NCBI GenBank assembly: GCA_916988195.3 | Contig: CAKASQ030000028.1 | Location: 124,001-188,000, forward strand | Reading direction: 5' to 3' | Source: Oscillospiraceae bacterium | GTDB taxonomy: Bacteria; Bacillota; Clostridia; Oscillospirales; Oscillospiraceae | DNA: 64,000 bases | Part shown: one piece after another, positions 35,755 to 45,302 of the stretch | Layout of the letters: every line of letters begins with the position of its first letter | How positions within the stretch are numbered: the stretch's first letter is position 1 | Notes under the pieces: model-generated | What the model was told of the DNA's origin: nothing | The model's input: the letters and a program-made list of their open reading frames with translations, nothing else | Database searches by the model: none | Program-made: the position numbers and the translations under genes

Positions 35755-35838
35755 CTCTCGTAGGATACGGGAAGCTGTGCCGCAGCCTTTGCGGTAGAGC
35801 CTCCATGATCCTTCAATCTAATCAGGAGGTTCCGAACT

Positions 35839-36717
35839 ATGCAAGGGCTGCTCCCCTATGTCATCAACGGCATTTCCGCAGGCGGTCAGTACGCGCTCAT
35901 TGCCATCGGCTACACGCTGGTCTATGGTATCTTGCGGCTGATCAACTTCGCCCACGGCGATGTCTTCATGGTCGCAGGCCTCATTATGGTCTATGCGTCC
36001 GCCTCGCTGCCGATGGTCCTGGCGATTCCGCTGGTGCTCATCCTGACAGCACTGCTCGGCTTCGTCATTGAGCGCGCCGCCTACAAGCCGCTGCGCTCTG
36101 CGCCGAGAATGTCCCTGATGGTCTCCGCCATCGGCGTGAGCTATCTCATCCAGAACCTTGCGTTCTATCTGACCGGCGGTCTTCCCCAGCCGGTAACCAA
36201 CCCCATTCCGTGGGTTTCCGACATGATTACCGTCTTCGGCGCGCAGACCAAGCGCGTCACGCTCGTCACCCCGGTTCTGACCATTTTACTGGTAGCCGTT
36301 CTCGTGTGGCTGACCAAGAAGACGAAAATCGGTATGGCCATGCGCGCAGCCTCCAAGGATTTTGAGACGGCGCAGCTTATGGGCATCAAGATCAACTCCG
36401 TCATTTCCTTCACGTTCGTCATCGGCTCGTTCCTGGCGGCCGTCGGCGCATTGCTTTACTTCACGAACTACCCCAACGTGGCCATCACCTCCGGCGGTAT
36501 GCCGGGTCTGAAGGCGTTCGTCGCGGCGGTCTTCGGCGGCATCGGCTCGATTCCGGGCGCGGTCGTCGGCGCGTTCATCATCGGTCTGTGCGAGGAGCTG
36601 ATCAAGGGCATCGGCTACTCCACGTTCTCCGACGCGTTCACGTTCGTGATCCTGATCGTCGTTCTGTGCGTCAAGCCGACGGGTCTGTTCGGTGAGAAAG
36701 CCACCGACAAGGTCTGA
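35839..36717 (+). CDS. livH: Branched-chain amino-acid ABC transporter permease LivH
   Basis: Membrane permease of 292 residues with about eight helices. It begins YVINGISAGGQYALIAIGYT and contains the signature LRLINFAHGDVFMVAG of the LivH family. The cytoplasmic coupling loop is in AMRAASKDFETAQLMGIKIN. It pairs with LivM to import branched-chain or related amino acids. AGGAGG precedes the start. It is first gene of livHMGF; the next gene starts 13 bases after its stop. Confidence 0.95.
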   Translation: MQGLLPYVINGISAGGQYALIAIGYTLVYGILRLINFAHGDVFMVAGLIMVYASASLPMVLAIPLVLILTALLGFVIERAAYKPLRSAPRMSLMVSAIGVSYLIQNLAFYLTGGLPQPVTNPIPWVSDMITVFGAQTKRVTLVTPVLTILLVAVLVWLTKKTKIGMAMRAASKDFETAQLMGIKINSVISFTFVIGSFLAAVGALLYFTNYPNVAITSGGMPGLKAFVAAVFGGIGSIPGAVVGAFIIGLCEELIKGIGYSTFSDAFTFVILIVVLCVKPTGLFGEKATDKV

Positions 36718-36730
36718 GGAGGTGCCGGAT

Positions 36731-37846
36731 ATGAAAAAGAACAACAAGCGCGAATCCATCATCATTGCGGTGATCCTGCTCGTCGTCTTGGCCGTCGCGT
36801 TCTATCTCGACGCAAAGCTTCCGAGCTACCATATTGCGATCAAAGTCATCAAAAAAGCGGCCGTGTATTCGCTCGTGGCAGTCTCCATGAACCTGCTCAA
36901 CGGCTTTACGGGTCTGTTTTCCCTCGGTCAGGCGGGCTTCATGCTCCTTGGCGCATACGCCTATGCCGTTCTGAGCATCCCCGTCGACAAGCGCGCGGGC
37001 GTGTATCAGTACTTTAACGGCGGCATTGTGAAGTTCTCGCTTCCCGAGGTCTTCTCCGGTATTCTGGGGCAGAACGTGGGCTCCGTGGTCGGTATGATCG
37101 TGGCGCTCATGATCGGCGGCCTCATTGCGGCGCTCGTTGCGTACCTGATTGGTCTGCCGGTCCTTCGTCTGAAGTCCGACTATCTGGCCATCGCGACGCT
37201 GGGCTTTGCCGAGATCGTACGTGCGTTCTTCCAGTGGAACGCACTGGGCCCGCTCACGAACGGCTCGAACCTTTTAAAGAGCTACCCCGATCTTGGCGGC
37301 GCTAGCTCGTACTTAATTCTGATTGGCCTGTTCATCGCCATCATTTTGCTGCTCGTGAATTCGACCTACGGACGCGCCTTCAAGGCCATCCGTGACGATG
37401 AGATCGCGGCAGAGGCCATGGGCATCAACCTCGCGCACCACAAGCGCCTGGCATTCATCATCTCATCCTTCTTCGCAGGTGTCGGCGGCGGTATGCTGGC
37501 CATGTACATGGGCACGGTGCAGGCGCTCTCGTTTAAGAGCACGATGACCTATGAAATCCTGCTCATCGTCGTCATCGGCGGCATCGGCTCGATCACGGGC
37601 TCCGTCATCACGAGCTTTTTGTACATCGCGAGCCTCGAGTGGTTGCTGCGCGGTCTCGATTCCGGCGAGTTCCTCGGCATCCAGGCGCCGGGCCTCTTTA
37701 AAAACGGCTTCCGTATGGCGGTCGTCTCCGTCATCATCATGTGCGTCGTCCTGTTCTTCCGCAAGGGCATCATGGGCGACCGCGAGCTGTCCGATCTATT
37801 AAAAAGCAAAAAGCACACATCGAAGGGAGGCGCGCGCAATGGCTGA
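36731..37846 (+). CDS. livM: Branched-chain amino-acid ABC transporter permease LivM
   Basis: Membrane permease of 371 residues. A basic N-terminus, about ten helices, and the LivM hallmarks GLFSLGQAGFMLLGAYAYA and the coupling loop AFKAIRDDEIAAEAMGINLA are seen. It is the heterodimer partner of LivH. GAGGAGG lies eight bases before the ATG at 36731; a longer frame begins inside livH without a site. Its stop overlaps the livG start by eight bases. Confidence 0.95.
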   Translation: MKKNNKRESIIIAVILLVVLAVAFYLDAKLPSYHIAIKVIKKAAVYSLVAVSMNLLNGFTGLFSLGQAGFMLLGAYAYAVLSIPVDKRAGVYQYFNGGIVKFSLPEVFSGILGQNVGSVVGMIVALMIGGLIAALVAYLIGLPVLRLKSDYLAIATLGFAEIVRAFFQWNALGPLTNGSNLLKSYPDLGGASSYLILIGLFIAIILLLVNSTYGRAFKAIRDDEIAAEAMGINLAHHKRLAFIISSFFAGVGGGMLAMYMGTVQALSFKSTMTYEILLIVVIGGIGSITGSVITSFLYIASLEWLLRGLDSGEFLGIQAPGLFKNGFRMAVVSVIIMCVVLFFRKGIMGDRELSDLLKSKKHTSKGGARNG

Positions 37847-38681
37847 ATCGGTTCTGCACGTTGAAAACGTCACCATGCAGTTCGGCGGCGTTGTAGCCGT
37901 CAACAACCTCTCGATGGATATCTATGAGGGCGAAATCGTCGCGCTCATCGGCCCGAACGGCGCGGGCAAAACGACCGCGTTCAACTGCATCACGGGCGTC
38001 TATGAGCCCACGAACGGCAAGGTCGAGTTCTGCGGCAAGACGATCGTCGAAAATCACCCGCAGGGCAAGATGAAAAAGCTCTACGCGGGCGACAGCAAGG
38101 AGCTCTATCCGCACGTCGTCTCGCACACCCCGGACTACATCACGAAGATGGGCATTGCAAGAACGTTCCAGAACATCCGCCTGTTTAAGTCCATGACGGT
38201 GTTCGATAACGTTCTCACGGCGATGCACCTGCGCAAGACCTCGAACGTGTTCTCGGCGACGTTCCGCCTGAACCGCAAAGAGGAGCTGGCGCAGCGCGAA
38301 AAGACGCTCGAGCTTCTCAAAATCGTCGGACTCGACGAGCTAAAAGACGAACTCGCCACCTCCCTTCCCTACGGCAAGCAGCGCCGTCTTGAGATTGCGC
38401 GCGCGCTTGCGACCGACCCGAAGCTTCTGCTTCTCGACGAGCCGGCCGCCGGCATGAACCCGCAGGAGACGGAGGAGCTGACCGCGTTCATCCGCGAGAT
38501 CCGCGCGCAGTTTGGGCTCACCATCTTCCTCATCGAGCACCACATGAACCTGGTCATGGACATTTCCGACCGGATCTACGTCATCGACTTTGGCCGTCAG
38601 ATCGCCGCGGGCGTTCCGGCAGAAATTCAGAACGATCAGCGCGTCATCGACGCATATTTGGGGGTGGACGAGGATGGCTAA
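37839..38681 (+). CDS. livG: Branched-chain amino-acid ABC transporter ATP-binding protein LivG
   Basis: ABC ATPase of 280 residues that drives LivHM. Walker A is ALIGPNGAGKTT. The signature-like TSLPYGKQRRLEIARAL has the reduced form usual for LivG, Walker B is LLLLDEPAAGMNP, and the switch His is in FLIEHHM. A 30-residue insertion between Walker A and the Q-loop (around KLYAGDSKELYPHV) is longer than in E. coli LivG. It overlaps both neighbours by eight bases. Confidence 0.95.
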   Translation: MAESVLHVENVTMQFGGVVAVNNLSMDIYEGEIVALIGPNGAGKTTAFNCITGVYEPTNGKVEFCGKTIVENHPQGKMKKLYAGDSKELYPHVVSHTPDYITKMGIARTFQNIRLFKSMTVFDNVLTAMHLRKTSNVFSATFRLNRKEELAQREKTLELLKIVGLDELKDELATSLPYGKQRRLEIARALATDPKLLLLDEPAAGMNPQETEELTAFIREIRAQFGLTIFLIEHHMNLVMDISDRIYVIDFGRQIAAGVPAEIQNDQRVIDAYLGVDEDG

Positions 38682-39387
38682 TATTCTGGAAATCAAGAAC
38701 CTTGTCGTCTCCTACGGCGGCATTGAGGCCGTCAAAGGTATCGACCTGACGGTTGAAGAGGGCAAGATTGTGACCCTCGTCGGCTCGAACGGCGCAGGCA
38801 AGTCCACGACGCTCAAATCCATTGCGGGCTTAGTGAAACCCAAGTCCGGCGACATTCTCTTTAACGGCCAGAGTTTGCTTGGCAAGTCGACCGACCAGAT
38901 CGTCTCGACCGGCGTGACCCTCGTTCCCGAAGGACGGCGCGTGTTTGCGAACCTCACGGTCGAAGAGAACCTTCGCATCGGCGCGTACCTTCGCAAGGAC
39001 TCCATCAAAGAGGACATGGAGGAGGTCTACAAGCTCTTCCCCCGCCTCAAAGAGCGCGAGTGGCAGCTGGCAGGCACACTCTCCGGCGGCGAGCAGCAGA
39101 TGCTGGCAGTCGGAAGAGCCCTCATGGCAAAGCCGAGGCTCGTCATGATGGATGAGCCGTCGCTGGGCTTAGCGCCTCTGGTCGTCAAGGGTATCTTTGA
39201 GATCATCAAGGAGATCAACCGCCAGGGCATTACCGTTCTTCTCATCGAGCAGAACGCGAACATGGCACTCAAGACCGCCGACTGGGCCTACGTCATGCAG
39301 ACCGGCACGATCCTCATGCAGGGCGAGGGCAAGGAGCTTCTCGAAAATGAGGAGGTCAAGGCTGCGTACCTCGGCAAGGCAAAGTAA
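38674..39387 (+). CDS. livF: Branched-chain amino-acid ABC transporter ATP-binding protein LivF
   Basis: ABC ATPase of 237 residues, the second nucleotide-binding subunit. Walker A is LVGSNGAGKSTT, the signature LSGGEQQMLAVGRAL, Walker B LVMMDEPSLGLAP, and the switch ends LLIEQN. The ATG at 38674 overlaps the livG stop; a longer frame inside livG is an artefact. It is last in the operon. Confidence 0.95.
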   Translation: MANILEIKNLVVSYGGIEAVKGIDLTVEEGKIVTLVGSNGAGKSTTLKSIAGLVKPKSGDILFNGQSLLGKSTDQIVSTGVTLVPEGRRVFANLTVEENLRIGAYLRKDSIKEDMEEVYKLFPRLKEREWQLAGTLSGGEQQMLAVGRALMAKPRLVMMDEPSLGLAPLVVKGIFEIIKEINRQGITVLLIEQNANMALKTADWAYVMQTGTILMQGEGKELLENEEVKAAYLGKAK

Positions 39388-39396
39388 ATTTCAGGC

Positions 39397-39433
39397 AAAA
39401 ACTCCGCCGCACGGCTTGTGCGGCGGAGTTTTT
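39397..39433 (+). terminator. Terminator of livHMGF
   Basis: 16-bp stem AAAAACTCCGCCGCAC with its complement around GGCTT, running into TTTTT, 10 bases after the livF stop. Confidence 0.93.
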
Positions 39434-39542
39434 CTGCCATTGGACGGGAAATCGTATCAATCGCGACTTCGGGGCTTGGATTTCGGAATATCATATGATA
39501 TAATAAAAAAAATTGCGATTTTTCAGAAAAGAGACGAAACAC

Positions 39543-40736
39543 ATGGAACAGAATCTGACCTTTGCAGATCTTGGATTATCGAAGGAAATTTTGCAGGCGC
39601 TCGAGCAGAAGGGCTACGGCTACCCCACGCGCATCCAGGCCGAGGCCATCCCGCCGTTCATGCAGTGGAAGGACGTGATCGCCAAAGCGCCGACCGGCAC
39701 GGGCAAGACCTTCGCGTTCGGTATTCCGATGTTAGAGCATATTGACCCCGAAAGCGAGGACCTGCAGGGCCTCATTCTCGCGCCGACTAGAGAGCTCGCG
39801 ATTCAGATCTGCGACGAGCTCAAGGGCCTTGCCGCGTTCAACAAGAATATCTGCGTCGCGGTAGTTTACGGCGGGGCAAAAATCGAGCAGCAGATCAAGC
39901 AGCTGGCCAAACACCCGCAGATCGTTGTCGCCACGCCCGGGCGGCTCATGGACCACTACAACCGCAAGACGCTGCGGCTTGACAAGGTGCAGACGGTCGT
40001 GCTGGACGAAGCCGACCGGATGCTCGATATGGGCTTTTTTGACGATGTGACGAAGATCATCGAGCGCGTTAAGAACCGGAAAAATCTCGGCCTCTTCTCC
40101 GCGACCATCTCGCAGGAGGTCATGACCGTCTCGTGGATGTACCAGCGCGACGAGGTGGAGATCACCGTCCCTGCCGATACGGATAACCGCCCGGACATCA
40201 CCCAGTACTCCATCACCTGCCCGCCGCTTGAAAAGGTCGACATGGCCATCCGCCTCATCCGCACACTGGGACTCGAGCGGACGATCATTTTCTGCAATAC
40301 GAAGGTCATGTGCCAGCGGCTGAGCGATGATTTAAGACGTTTTGGCTTACAGGCCGACTGCATCCACGGCGATATCGCACAGCAAAAGCGCGAAAAAACA
40401 ATGCGCACGTTCAAGGAGGGAAAGCTCCCCGTGCTCATCGCGACCGACGTTGCCTCGCGCGGCATCGACGTAGACGACGTCGACTGCGTCATCAACTACG
40501 ACGTGCCCGAGGAGAACGAATATTACATCCACCGCATCGGCAGAACCGGCCGCGCCAAGAAAAAGGGCATTGCCGTCTCCATCCTCGGCACATTCCCCGA
40601 GCAGGCCAAGCTCTCGGAGATCGCAAAATATTCGCACTACCAGATCCAGCCCGTGAAATTTCTCGAGGACGGCACGCTCGTAGAAGAGCAGCCGAGGGAG
40701 AAAAAGCCCCAGCCGCGCCGGAGGTTCCGGCGGTGA
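39543..40736 (+). CDS. DEAD-box RNA helicase
   Basis: ATP-dependent RNA helicase of 397 residues. It shows the Q motif (YPTRIQAEAIPPF), Walker A APTGTGKT, DEAD (VLDEADRMLDMGF), SAT (LFSATIS), and the C-terminal HGDIAQQKRE and HRIGRTGR. The tail is short and basic (KKPQPRRRFRR). It probably unwinds structured RNA in ribosome assembly or decay, like CshA or DeaD, but is shorter than those. The ribosome binding site is weak (AAGAGA). Its stop overlaps the GTG start of the DprA-like gene. Confidence 0.93.
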   Translation: MEQNLTFADLGLSKEILQALEQKGYGYPTRIQAEAIPPFMQWKDVIAKAPTGTGKTFAFGIPMLEHIDPESEDLQGLILAPTRELAIQICDELKGLAAFNKNICVAVVYGGAKIEQQIKQLAKHPQIVVATPGRLMDHYNRKTLRLDKVQTVVLDEADRMLDMGFFDDVTKIIERVKNRKNLGLFSATISQEVMTVSWMYQRDEVEITVPADTDNRPDITQYSITCPPLEKVDMAIRLIRTLGLERTIIFCNTKVMCQRLSDDLRRFGLQADCIHGDIAQQKREKTMRTFKEGKLPVLIATDVASRGIDVDDVDCVINYDVPEENEYYIHRIGRTGRAKKKGIAVSILGTFPEQAKLSEIAKYSHYQIQPVKFLEDGTLVEEQPREKKPQPRRRFRR

Positions 40737-41626
40737 GGCAGACAGAACGAGGCTTGCTTCTTCTCTGCTGCCCGCTGGGAGATGCGATGGCGGGCGCGCT
40801 CAGTCTCGCGCAGGCGCGGGAGCTATCGAGACGCGCGCGTGCGGCCGGGATCGGAGAAGAAGATCCTTTCCGCGATGTAACCGTCAAGGACGTGCGCAGG
40901 CTTGGGTACTCGGAATACGAGGCAGGGCACATTGTCTCGCTCCTTGGCCGCGAGCGGCAGCTCGACGGATACTTGCTTGCGGCGGAAAAAGCGGGCGTGA
41001 CAGTCATCACACGGCTCGACAACAGGTTCCCCCGAAAGCTCCGCGAGCAGCTGGGTGCAAGATGTCCGGCGGCGCTTTTCTGCCGGGGCGATTTGCGGCT
41101 TTTGCAGCGCCCGTGCATCTCCGTGGTCGGTTCGCGGCATTTGGCCCAGCCCGGGGCACAGTTTGCCGCACAGGCAGGCTGTCTCGCCGCGAAAGAGGGC
41201 TTCACGCTCTGTTCGGGAGACGCGATGGGCGCCGACCGGACGGCGCAGGAGGCGTGCCTTTCCAATGGCGGCAGCGTCCTCATCTTCCCGGCGACGGAGC
41301 TCGTCTACTGCCCCATACGGAAAAACACCTTATACGCGGCAGAAGGCGGCTTTGAGTTCGGCTTTTCCGCGCAGCGGGCGCTTGGCCGGAACCGCTTCAT
41401 CCACGCGATGGGAGAAAAGACGCTCGTCGCGCAAACGAGCTTCGGTAAGGGCGGCACCTGGAACGGAAGCCTTGACAATTTGCAGCACGAATACAGCCCG
41501 CTCTTCGTTTTCGACGACGGCAGTGAAGGAACGCGGGCCCTCTGCGCACGCGGCGCGACCCCCGTGCAAGCTCTCACAAGCCTGCAAGCGCTCACCCCCG
41601 CGCAGTTAAGCTTTGATATGCAGTAA
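40733..41626 (+). CDS. DprA/Smf-like DNA-processing protein
   Basis: Rossmann-fold protein of 297 residues. The N-terminal 80 residues are helical, and the core has VVGSRHLAQPGAQFA and LCSGDAMGADRTAQEACLSN, the nucleotide-sugar/ssDNA-binding pattern of DprA. The usual SGGARGID form is altered. DprA loads RecA on incoming single strands. The divergent core and the lack of a C-terminal winged helix make a related function possible. It starts at GTG, eight bases after GGAGG, overlapping the helicase stop by four bases. Confidence 0.75.
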   Translation: MRQTERGLLLLCCPLGDAMAGALSLAQARELSRRARAAGIGEEDPFRDVTVKDVRRLGYSEYEAGHIVSLLGRERQLDGYLLAAEKAGVTVITRLDNRFPRKLREQLGARCPAALFCRGDLRLLQRPCISVVGSRHLAQPGAQFAAQAGCLAAKEGFTLCSGDAMGADRTAQEACLSNGGSVLIFPATELVYCPIRKNTLYAAEGGFEFGFSAQRALGRNRFIHAMGEKTLVAQTSFGKGGTWNGSLDNLQHEYSPLFVFDDGSEGTRALCARGATPVQALTSLQALTPAQLSFDMQ

Positions 41627-41631
41627 CAAAA

Positions 41632-41787
41632 CCTCGTAGAGTTTCGCCATCCGCAGATGGCGAAATAAAATTTAAATTCATTTTATCCGGCGGCTTTGCT
41701 GACCGGAAAAATACCGCTCGCCTCGCAAGTGTGGAATTTTGCGCCTTTGGCGCAAAATTATGCGCGCAGTCGAGGCGCAACCCCTTT
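41632..41787. repeat. Dispersed 155-bp repeat, copy 2
   Basis: Begins CCTCGTAGAGTTTCGCCATC. It is the same order of palindromes and outer arms as the copy at 35575 (CCATCCGCAGATGG, TTTTGCGCC...GGCGCAAAA, GCCTCG/CGAGGC), with several compensating changes. It starts five bases after the DprA-like stop. Paired changes in the arms suggest the element folds as RNA or single-stranded DNA. Confidence 0.8.
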
Positions 41788-41849
41788 CTTTCTAAAAAGC
41801 ATCAGCTTTTTAGAAAGAAAAAAGCCATCCGGCGTGCCGGATGGCTTTT
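41786..41849. terminator. Double hairpin terminator between convergent genes
   Basis: Hairpin 1 has a 15-bp stem (TTCTTTCTAAAAAGC, loop ATCA). Hairpin 2 is AAAAGCCATCCGGC/GCCGGATGGCTTTT with a two-base loop and A/T flanks on both sides. Together they can stop transcripts from both the DprA-like and the SLH-protein genes. Confidence 0.85.
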
Positions 41850-41851
41850 GC

Positions 41852-43006
41852 TTATAAGCTCATGTAGTTTCTTGCAGCGTAGAGCCTTGCAAGTAAGGTC
41901 ACAGCCTGCTCGCAGGTAAGATTTCCCGCCGGCAGGAAGCCGGAACCGGTTCCGCTGATGAGCCCTGCCGTCGTTGCGACCGCAACGCCCTCGCGCGCCC
42001 AATCGCTGATAGAGGACGCGTCCGCAAACTGCCAGAGGACGCTCTCGTCCGATGCAAGCGCGTCGCCCGTGAGCCGCCAGAGCCTTGTGAGCACGACTGC
42101 TGCCATCTCGCGCGTCAACGTGCCGTCGGCGTCAAAATTCCCGTACGCGTCGCCCATCATCAGGCCAAGGCGCGCCGCCTCCGTTTGCGGCTGGCTCAGA
42201 TCCAGCCAATCGCCAAGGCCGTAGGCCGTGTTCACAAGAAGCTTTGCAAACTGTCCTCTCGTGATGGCTGCGTTCGCGTTCAGGCTCGTCCCGGCCAGAA
42301 GGCCCCACTGCTTCGCGTAGGCTACTGCGCTCTGCGCCCAGTCGGACACCTCGCCCGTCATACTGCCGCTGCCAAGCACATCCGCCGCCGATTGATTCGC
42401 GGCCGCGCTCAAGGGTGCGGAGGGGAGCACACCGGTTGTCGCCCGCTGCTCATCCTGCCAAATCTCCTCCTCGGTCGGCTCCTGCGCCTCGGGGCGCCTG
42501 CCGTCGTAGGAAGTGAGTGTATAGAACGTGTAGCAGCTGTCAACGGAGATCGTGCGGTTCACGCCCGCCTGTCCGTTCCAGATCCAGTTCTGCTCGATGA
42601 GCGTGATCGTTCCGGCGGCTTCGTCCGCTTCCTTGCACAAAACGTAGTGCCCGCAGCCGCGCTCGCGCTCTTCGGCAGTCGCGTAGCCGATATCCCCGGG
42701 CTGGGGATCGCTTGTCCGTTCAAAATAATAGGTATCGTCGTTCGTGATCCAGATGTTATGTCCGACGGCCTGAAGCTCAAGGCCGTAAACCTCGCGATAA
42801 TACCGCTGCACATAGTCGAGGCAGTCGGGAGAAGCGGTCGTCAGGTTGTAAATGGCCTCTACACCGTCCAGACTGTCTGCCGCAAAGCCATCGCAGGTAA
42901 TTTCCACATAATCCGTATGCAGGCTCTCATCGCCCGCCAATGCCGCTGTTGTAAGGCACGCCGCGCAGAGCGCCGCCGCCAGAAACGCACAGAGCCGTCT
43001 CTTCAT
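41852..43006 (-). CDS. Exported SLH-domain protein with a possible amidase-like N-terminal domain
   Basis: Cell-surface protein of 384 residues. Residues 1-25 are a signal peptide (LCAFLAAALCAACLTTAALA). Residues about 45-180 hold CLDYVQRYYREVYGLELQ and a QPGDIGYATAEERERGCGHY segment, whose Cys and His order recalls CHAP/amidase-like hydrolases; this is tentative. The C-terminal half has two to three SLH repeats (WAQSAVAYAKQWGLLAGTSL, WAREGVAVATTAGLISGTGS) that anchor to the wall. The start at 43006 has AAGGA ten bases upstream. It might trim peptidoglycan. Confidence 0.75.
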   Translation of the reverse strand: MKRRLCAFLAAALCAACLTTAALAGDESLHTDYVEITCDGFAADSLDGVEAIYNLTTASPDCLDYVQRYYREVYGLELQAVGHNIWITNDDTYYFERTSDPQPGDIGYATAEERERGCGHYVLCKEADEAAGTITLIEQNWIWNGQAGVNRTISVDSCYTFYTLTSYDGRRPEAQEPTEEEIWQDEQRATTGVLPSAPLSAAANQSAADVLGSGSMTGEVSDWAQSAVAYAKQWGLLAGTSLNANAAITRGQFAKLLVNTAYGLGDWLDLSQPQTEAARLGLMMGDAYGNFDADGTLTREMAAVVLTRLWRLTGDALASDESVLWQFADASSISDWAREGVAVATTAGLISGTGSGFLPAGNLTCEQAVTLLARLYAARNYMSL

Positions 43007-43137
43007 TGAACCAGTCCTTTCTATCAAACACCTTATTATTGTAACCTTTTGTTATCGATCCGTCAATCTTTTTCTTTACCGGTGCTTGTATGGTATGATA
43101 TAATCAGAAAAAAGAACCACTTACGGGAGGTCTTCGC

Positions 43138-43551
43138 TTGAAGAACTACTTTTCTCTTTCCATGCGCCCGCAGGACATCGGCCAGATCAGCGCGCTCGGG
43201 CTTGCGCACTGCGGCGACGCGGTGTTTGAGCTTCTGGTGCGAAGCTGGCTGTGCGACAGCGGCAAGCTCACAACCAAGCAGCTGCACCGCGCGACGGTGT
43301 CCTACGTCTGCGCCCCCGCGCAGGCCGCGCGCGTCGACCGGATGCTCCCGCTTCTGACGCCCGATGAGCTCGCGCAGTACAAACGGGGCCGCAACGCGCA
43401 TGTGAGCGCGATCCCCAAAAACGCGACGCACGAGCAGTACTCCAAGGCGACAGGGCTCGAGTGTCTGTTCGGCGCACTGTATCTCGCGGGGAAATTAGAG
43501 CGCATCAACGAGCTTTTTATTCTGACCATGGAGGAACCCCATGCCGATTGA
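43138..43551 (+). CDS. mrnC: Mini-ribonuclease III
   Basis: Nuclease of 137 residues that matures 23S rRNA ends in Gram-positive bacteria. It is an RNase III catalytic domain without a dsRNA-binding domain: ALGLAHCGDAVFELLVRSWL contains the first acidic motif, and GLECLFGALYLAGKL the second. The start is TTG, seven bases after GGGAGG. It overlaps rqcH by 11 bases. Length fits MrnC, which is much shorter than RNase III. Confidence 0.93.
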   Translation: MKNYFSLSMRPQDIGQISALGLAHCGDAVFELLVRSWLCDSGKLTTKQLHRATVSYVCAPAQAARVDRMLPLLTPDELAQYKRGRNAHVSAIPKNATHEQYSKATGLECLFGALYLAGKLERINELFILTMEEPHAD

Positions 43552-45301
43552 CGCTGTATTTTTAGAGAGCCTATGTGAAGAATTGCAGGAAAAGCTTTTG
43601 GCCTGCCGGGTCGACAAGGTCCAGCAACCCGAGCGCGACACGATTCTTCTTTCCATGCGGGGCGCAAGCGGCGGCGGAAAGCTGCTGCTCACGGCTTCGC
43701 CCAACCACCCGCGCATCCAGCTGACAAACTTATCGTTTGAGAATCCCGCCCAGCCGCCGATGTTCTGCATGCTGCTGCGAAAGCATTTAACGGGCGGACG
43801 TTTGGTCTCCATCACGCAGCCGCCCATGGAGCGCCTCGCCGAGCTGACGTTTGACTGCATCGACGAGATGGGAACGCCCTGCCAAAAAAAGCTCATTTTA
43901 GAGCTCATGGGGCGCAACTCGAACCTCATCCTGACGGGCGCGGATGGGCGGATCCTCGATTGCCTGCGCCGGGTCGATTTTGAGATGTCCGAACAGCGGC
44001 AGGTCCTGCCGGGGCTTTACTACCATCTGCCGCCCACGCAGGGAAAGCGCAATCCGTGGGAAGCATCCGAGGACGAGCTGCGCGCACTGCTGCTTTCTCA
44101 AAAAACGCAGCAGGCAGCGGACGCGTTCTTATTGGAGCGCTTCGGAGGCCTCTCTCCCCTTCTTTGCCGCGAGCTTGCCTTCCGCGTGTTCGGTGGGGTC
44201 GATTCTGATCTGGCCGCGCTTTCGGACGAAGAAAAACAGCAGGCCGCCGAGCGGCTGTTTGCGGAGCTGCAAGCGCTCCATACCGGCGAAAAAATGCCGA
44301 CGGTTCTGCTGCGAGACGGCAGACCATGGGACTTTACCTGCATGCCGATTCGCCAATATGAAGGTCTTGTCTCGCAGGAAACTGCGCCGTCGTTCTCTGC
44401 GCTCCTAGACGACTTTTATGCCAAACGCGACCTTCTCGAGCGCACGCGGCAGAAGACGCAGACGCTCCGCAAGACGCTCACAAATCTCCACAGCCGCACG
44501 GCAAGAAAGCTCCAGAACCAGAAAAAGGAGCTCGAGGCGACGTTTGACCGTGAGCACCTCAGGCGGCTCGGCGATATCGTAACTGCAAATCTGCACGCGA
44601 TTTCCCGGGGGCAGGCGCGGTTGACCGCCGTCGACTTTTACGACCCCGAGATGAAGGAGATCGACATTCCCTTAAACCCCGCCGTCTCGCCGCAGCAGAA
44701 CGCCGCGAAATTCTACAAGGACTATCAGAAGGCGAAGACGGCCGAGAAGGTGCTCACCGAGCAGATCGCGAAGGGCGAGGCGGAGCTTTCGTATCTTGCA
44801 AGCGTTTTAGACGAGCTCTCGCGCGTCGAATCCGAACGGGACATTCAGGAAATCCGGCAGGAGCTGACAGACGGCGGCTATATCCGCGAGACGGGGCAGA
44901 AGAAAAAGATGAAGCTGCCCGCATCGAAGCCCATGGTCTTCCGCTCGTCCGACGGGTTTGAAATTCTTGTCGGCCGCAACAACCGGCAGAACGACCTTCT
45001 CACCTGCAAAATGGCGCAGAAGCAGGATATCTGGCTGCACACGCAGAAAATCCATGGCAGCCACGTCATCATCGCCTGCGCGCCCGGGACGCCTCCCGAC
45101 CGGACGGTGACCGAGGCGATGCAGCTGGCCGTCTATTTTTCGCAGGCGCGCGAGGGACAGAACGTGCCGGTTGACTACACGCGCGTCAAAAATGTCAAAA
45201 AGCCGGCGGGTGCAAAGCCCGGCATGGTGATCTACGACCACTATACGACCGCCGTCGTCACGCCGGACACGAAGCTTGTGGAAACGCTCCGGGAGGGTTA
45301 A
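43541..45301 (+). CDS. rqcH: Ribosome-quality-control factor RqcH (NFACT/FbpA family)
   Basis: Protein of 586 residues that binds split 50S subunits with stalled nascent chains and recruits tRNA-Ala to add degradation tails. It has an NFACT-N domain (VDKVQQPERDTILLSM, then LELMGRNSNLIL), HhH and long coiled-coil middle regions (about residues 285-450), and a C-terminal NFACT-R domain with DIWLHTQKIHGSHVIIA. Older annotations call it fibronectin-binding protein. It overlaps mrnC, linking two ribosome-related functions. Confidence 0.93.
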   Translation: MPIDAVFLESLCEELQEKLLACRVDKVQQPERDTILLSMRGASGGGKLLLTASPNHPRIQLTNLSFENPAQPPMFCMLLRKHLTGGRLVSITQPPMERLAELTFDCIDEMGTPCQKKLILELMGRNSNLILTGADGRILDCLRRVDFEMSEQRQVLPGLYYHLPPTQGKRNPWEASEDELRALLLSQKTQQAADAFLLERFGGLSPLLCRELAFRVFGGVDSDLAALSDEEKQQAAERLFAELQALHTGEKMPTVLLRDGRPWDFTCMPIRQYEGLVSQETAPSFSALLDDFYAKRDLLERTRQKTQTLRKTLTNLHSRTARKLQNQKKELEATFDREHLRRLGDIVTANLHAISRGQARLTAVDFYDPEMKEIDIPLNPAVSPQQNAAKFYKDYQKAKTAEKVLTEQIAKGEAELSYLASVLDELSRVESERDIQEIRQELTDGGYIRETGQKKKMKLPASKPMVFRSSDGFEILVGRNNRQNDLLTCKMAQKQDIWLHTQKIHGSHVIIACAPGTPPDRTVTEAMQLAVYFSQAREGQNVPVDYTRVKNVKKPAGAKPGMVIYDHYTTAVVTPDTKLVETLREG

Positions 45302-45302
45302 A

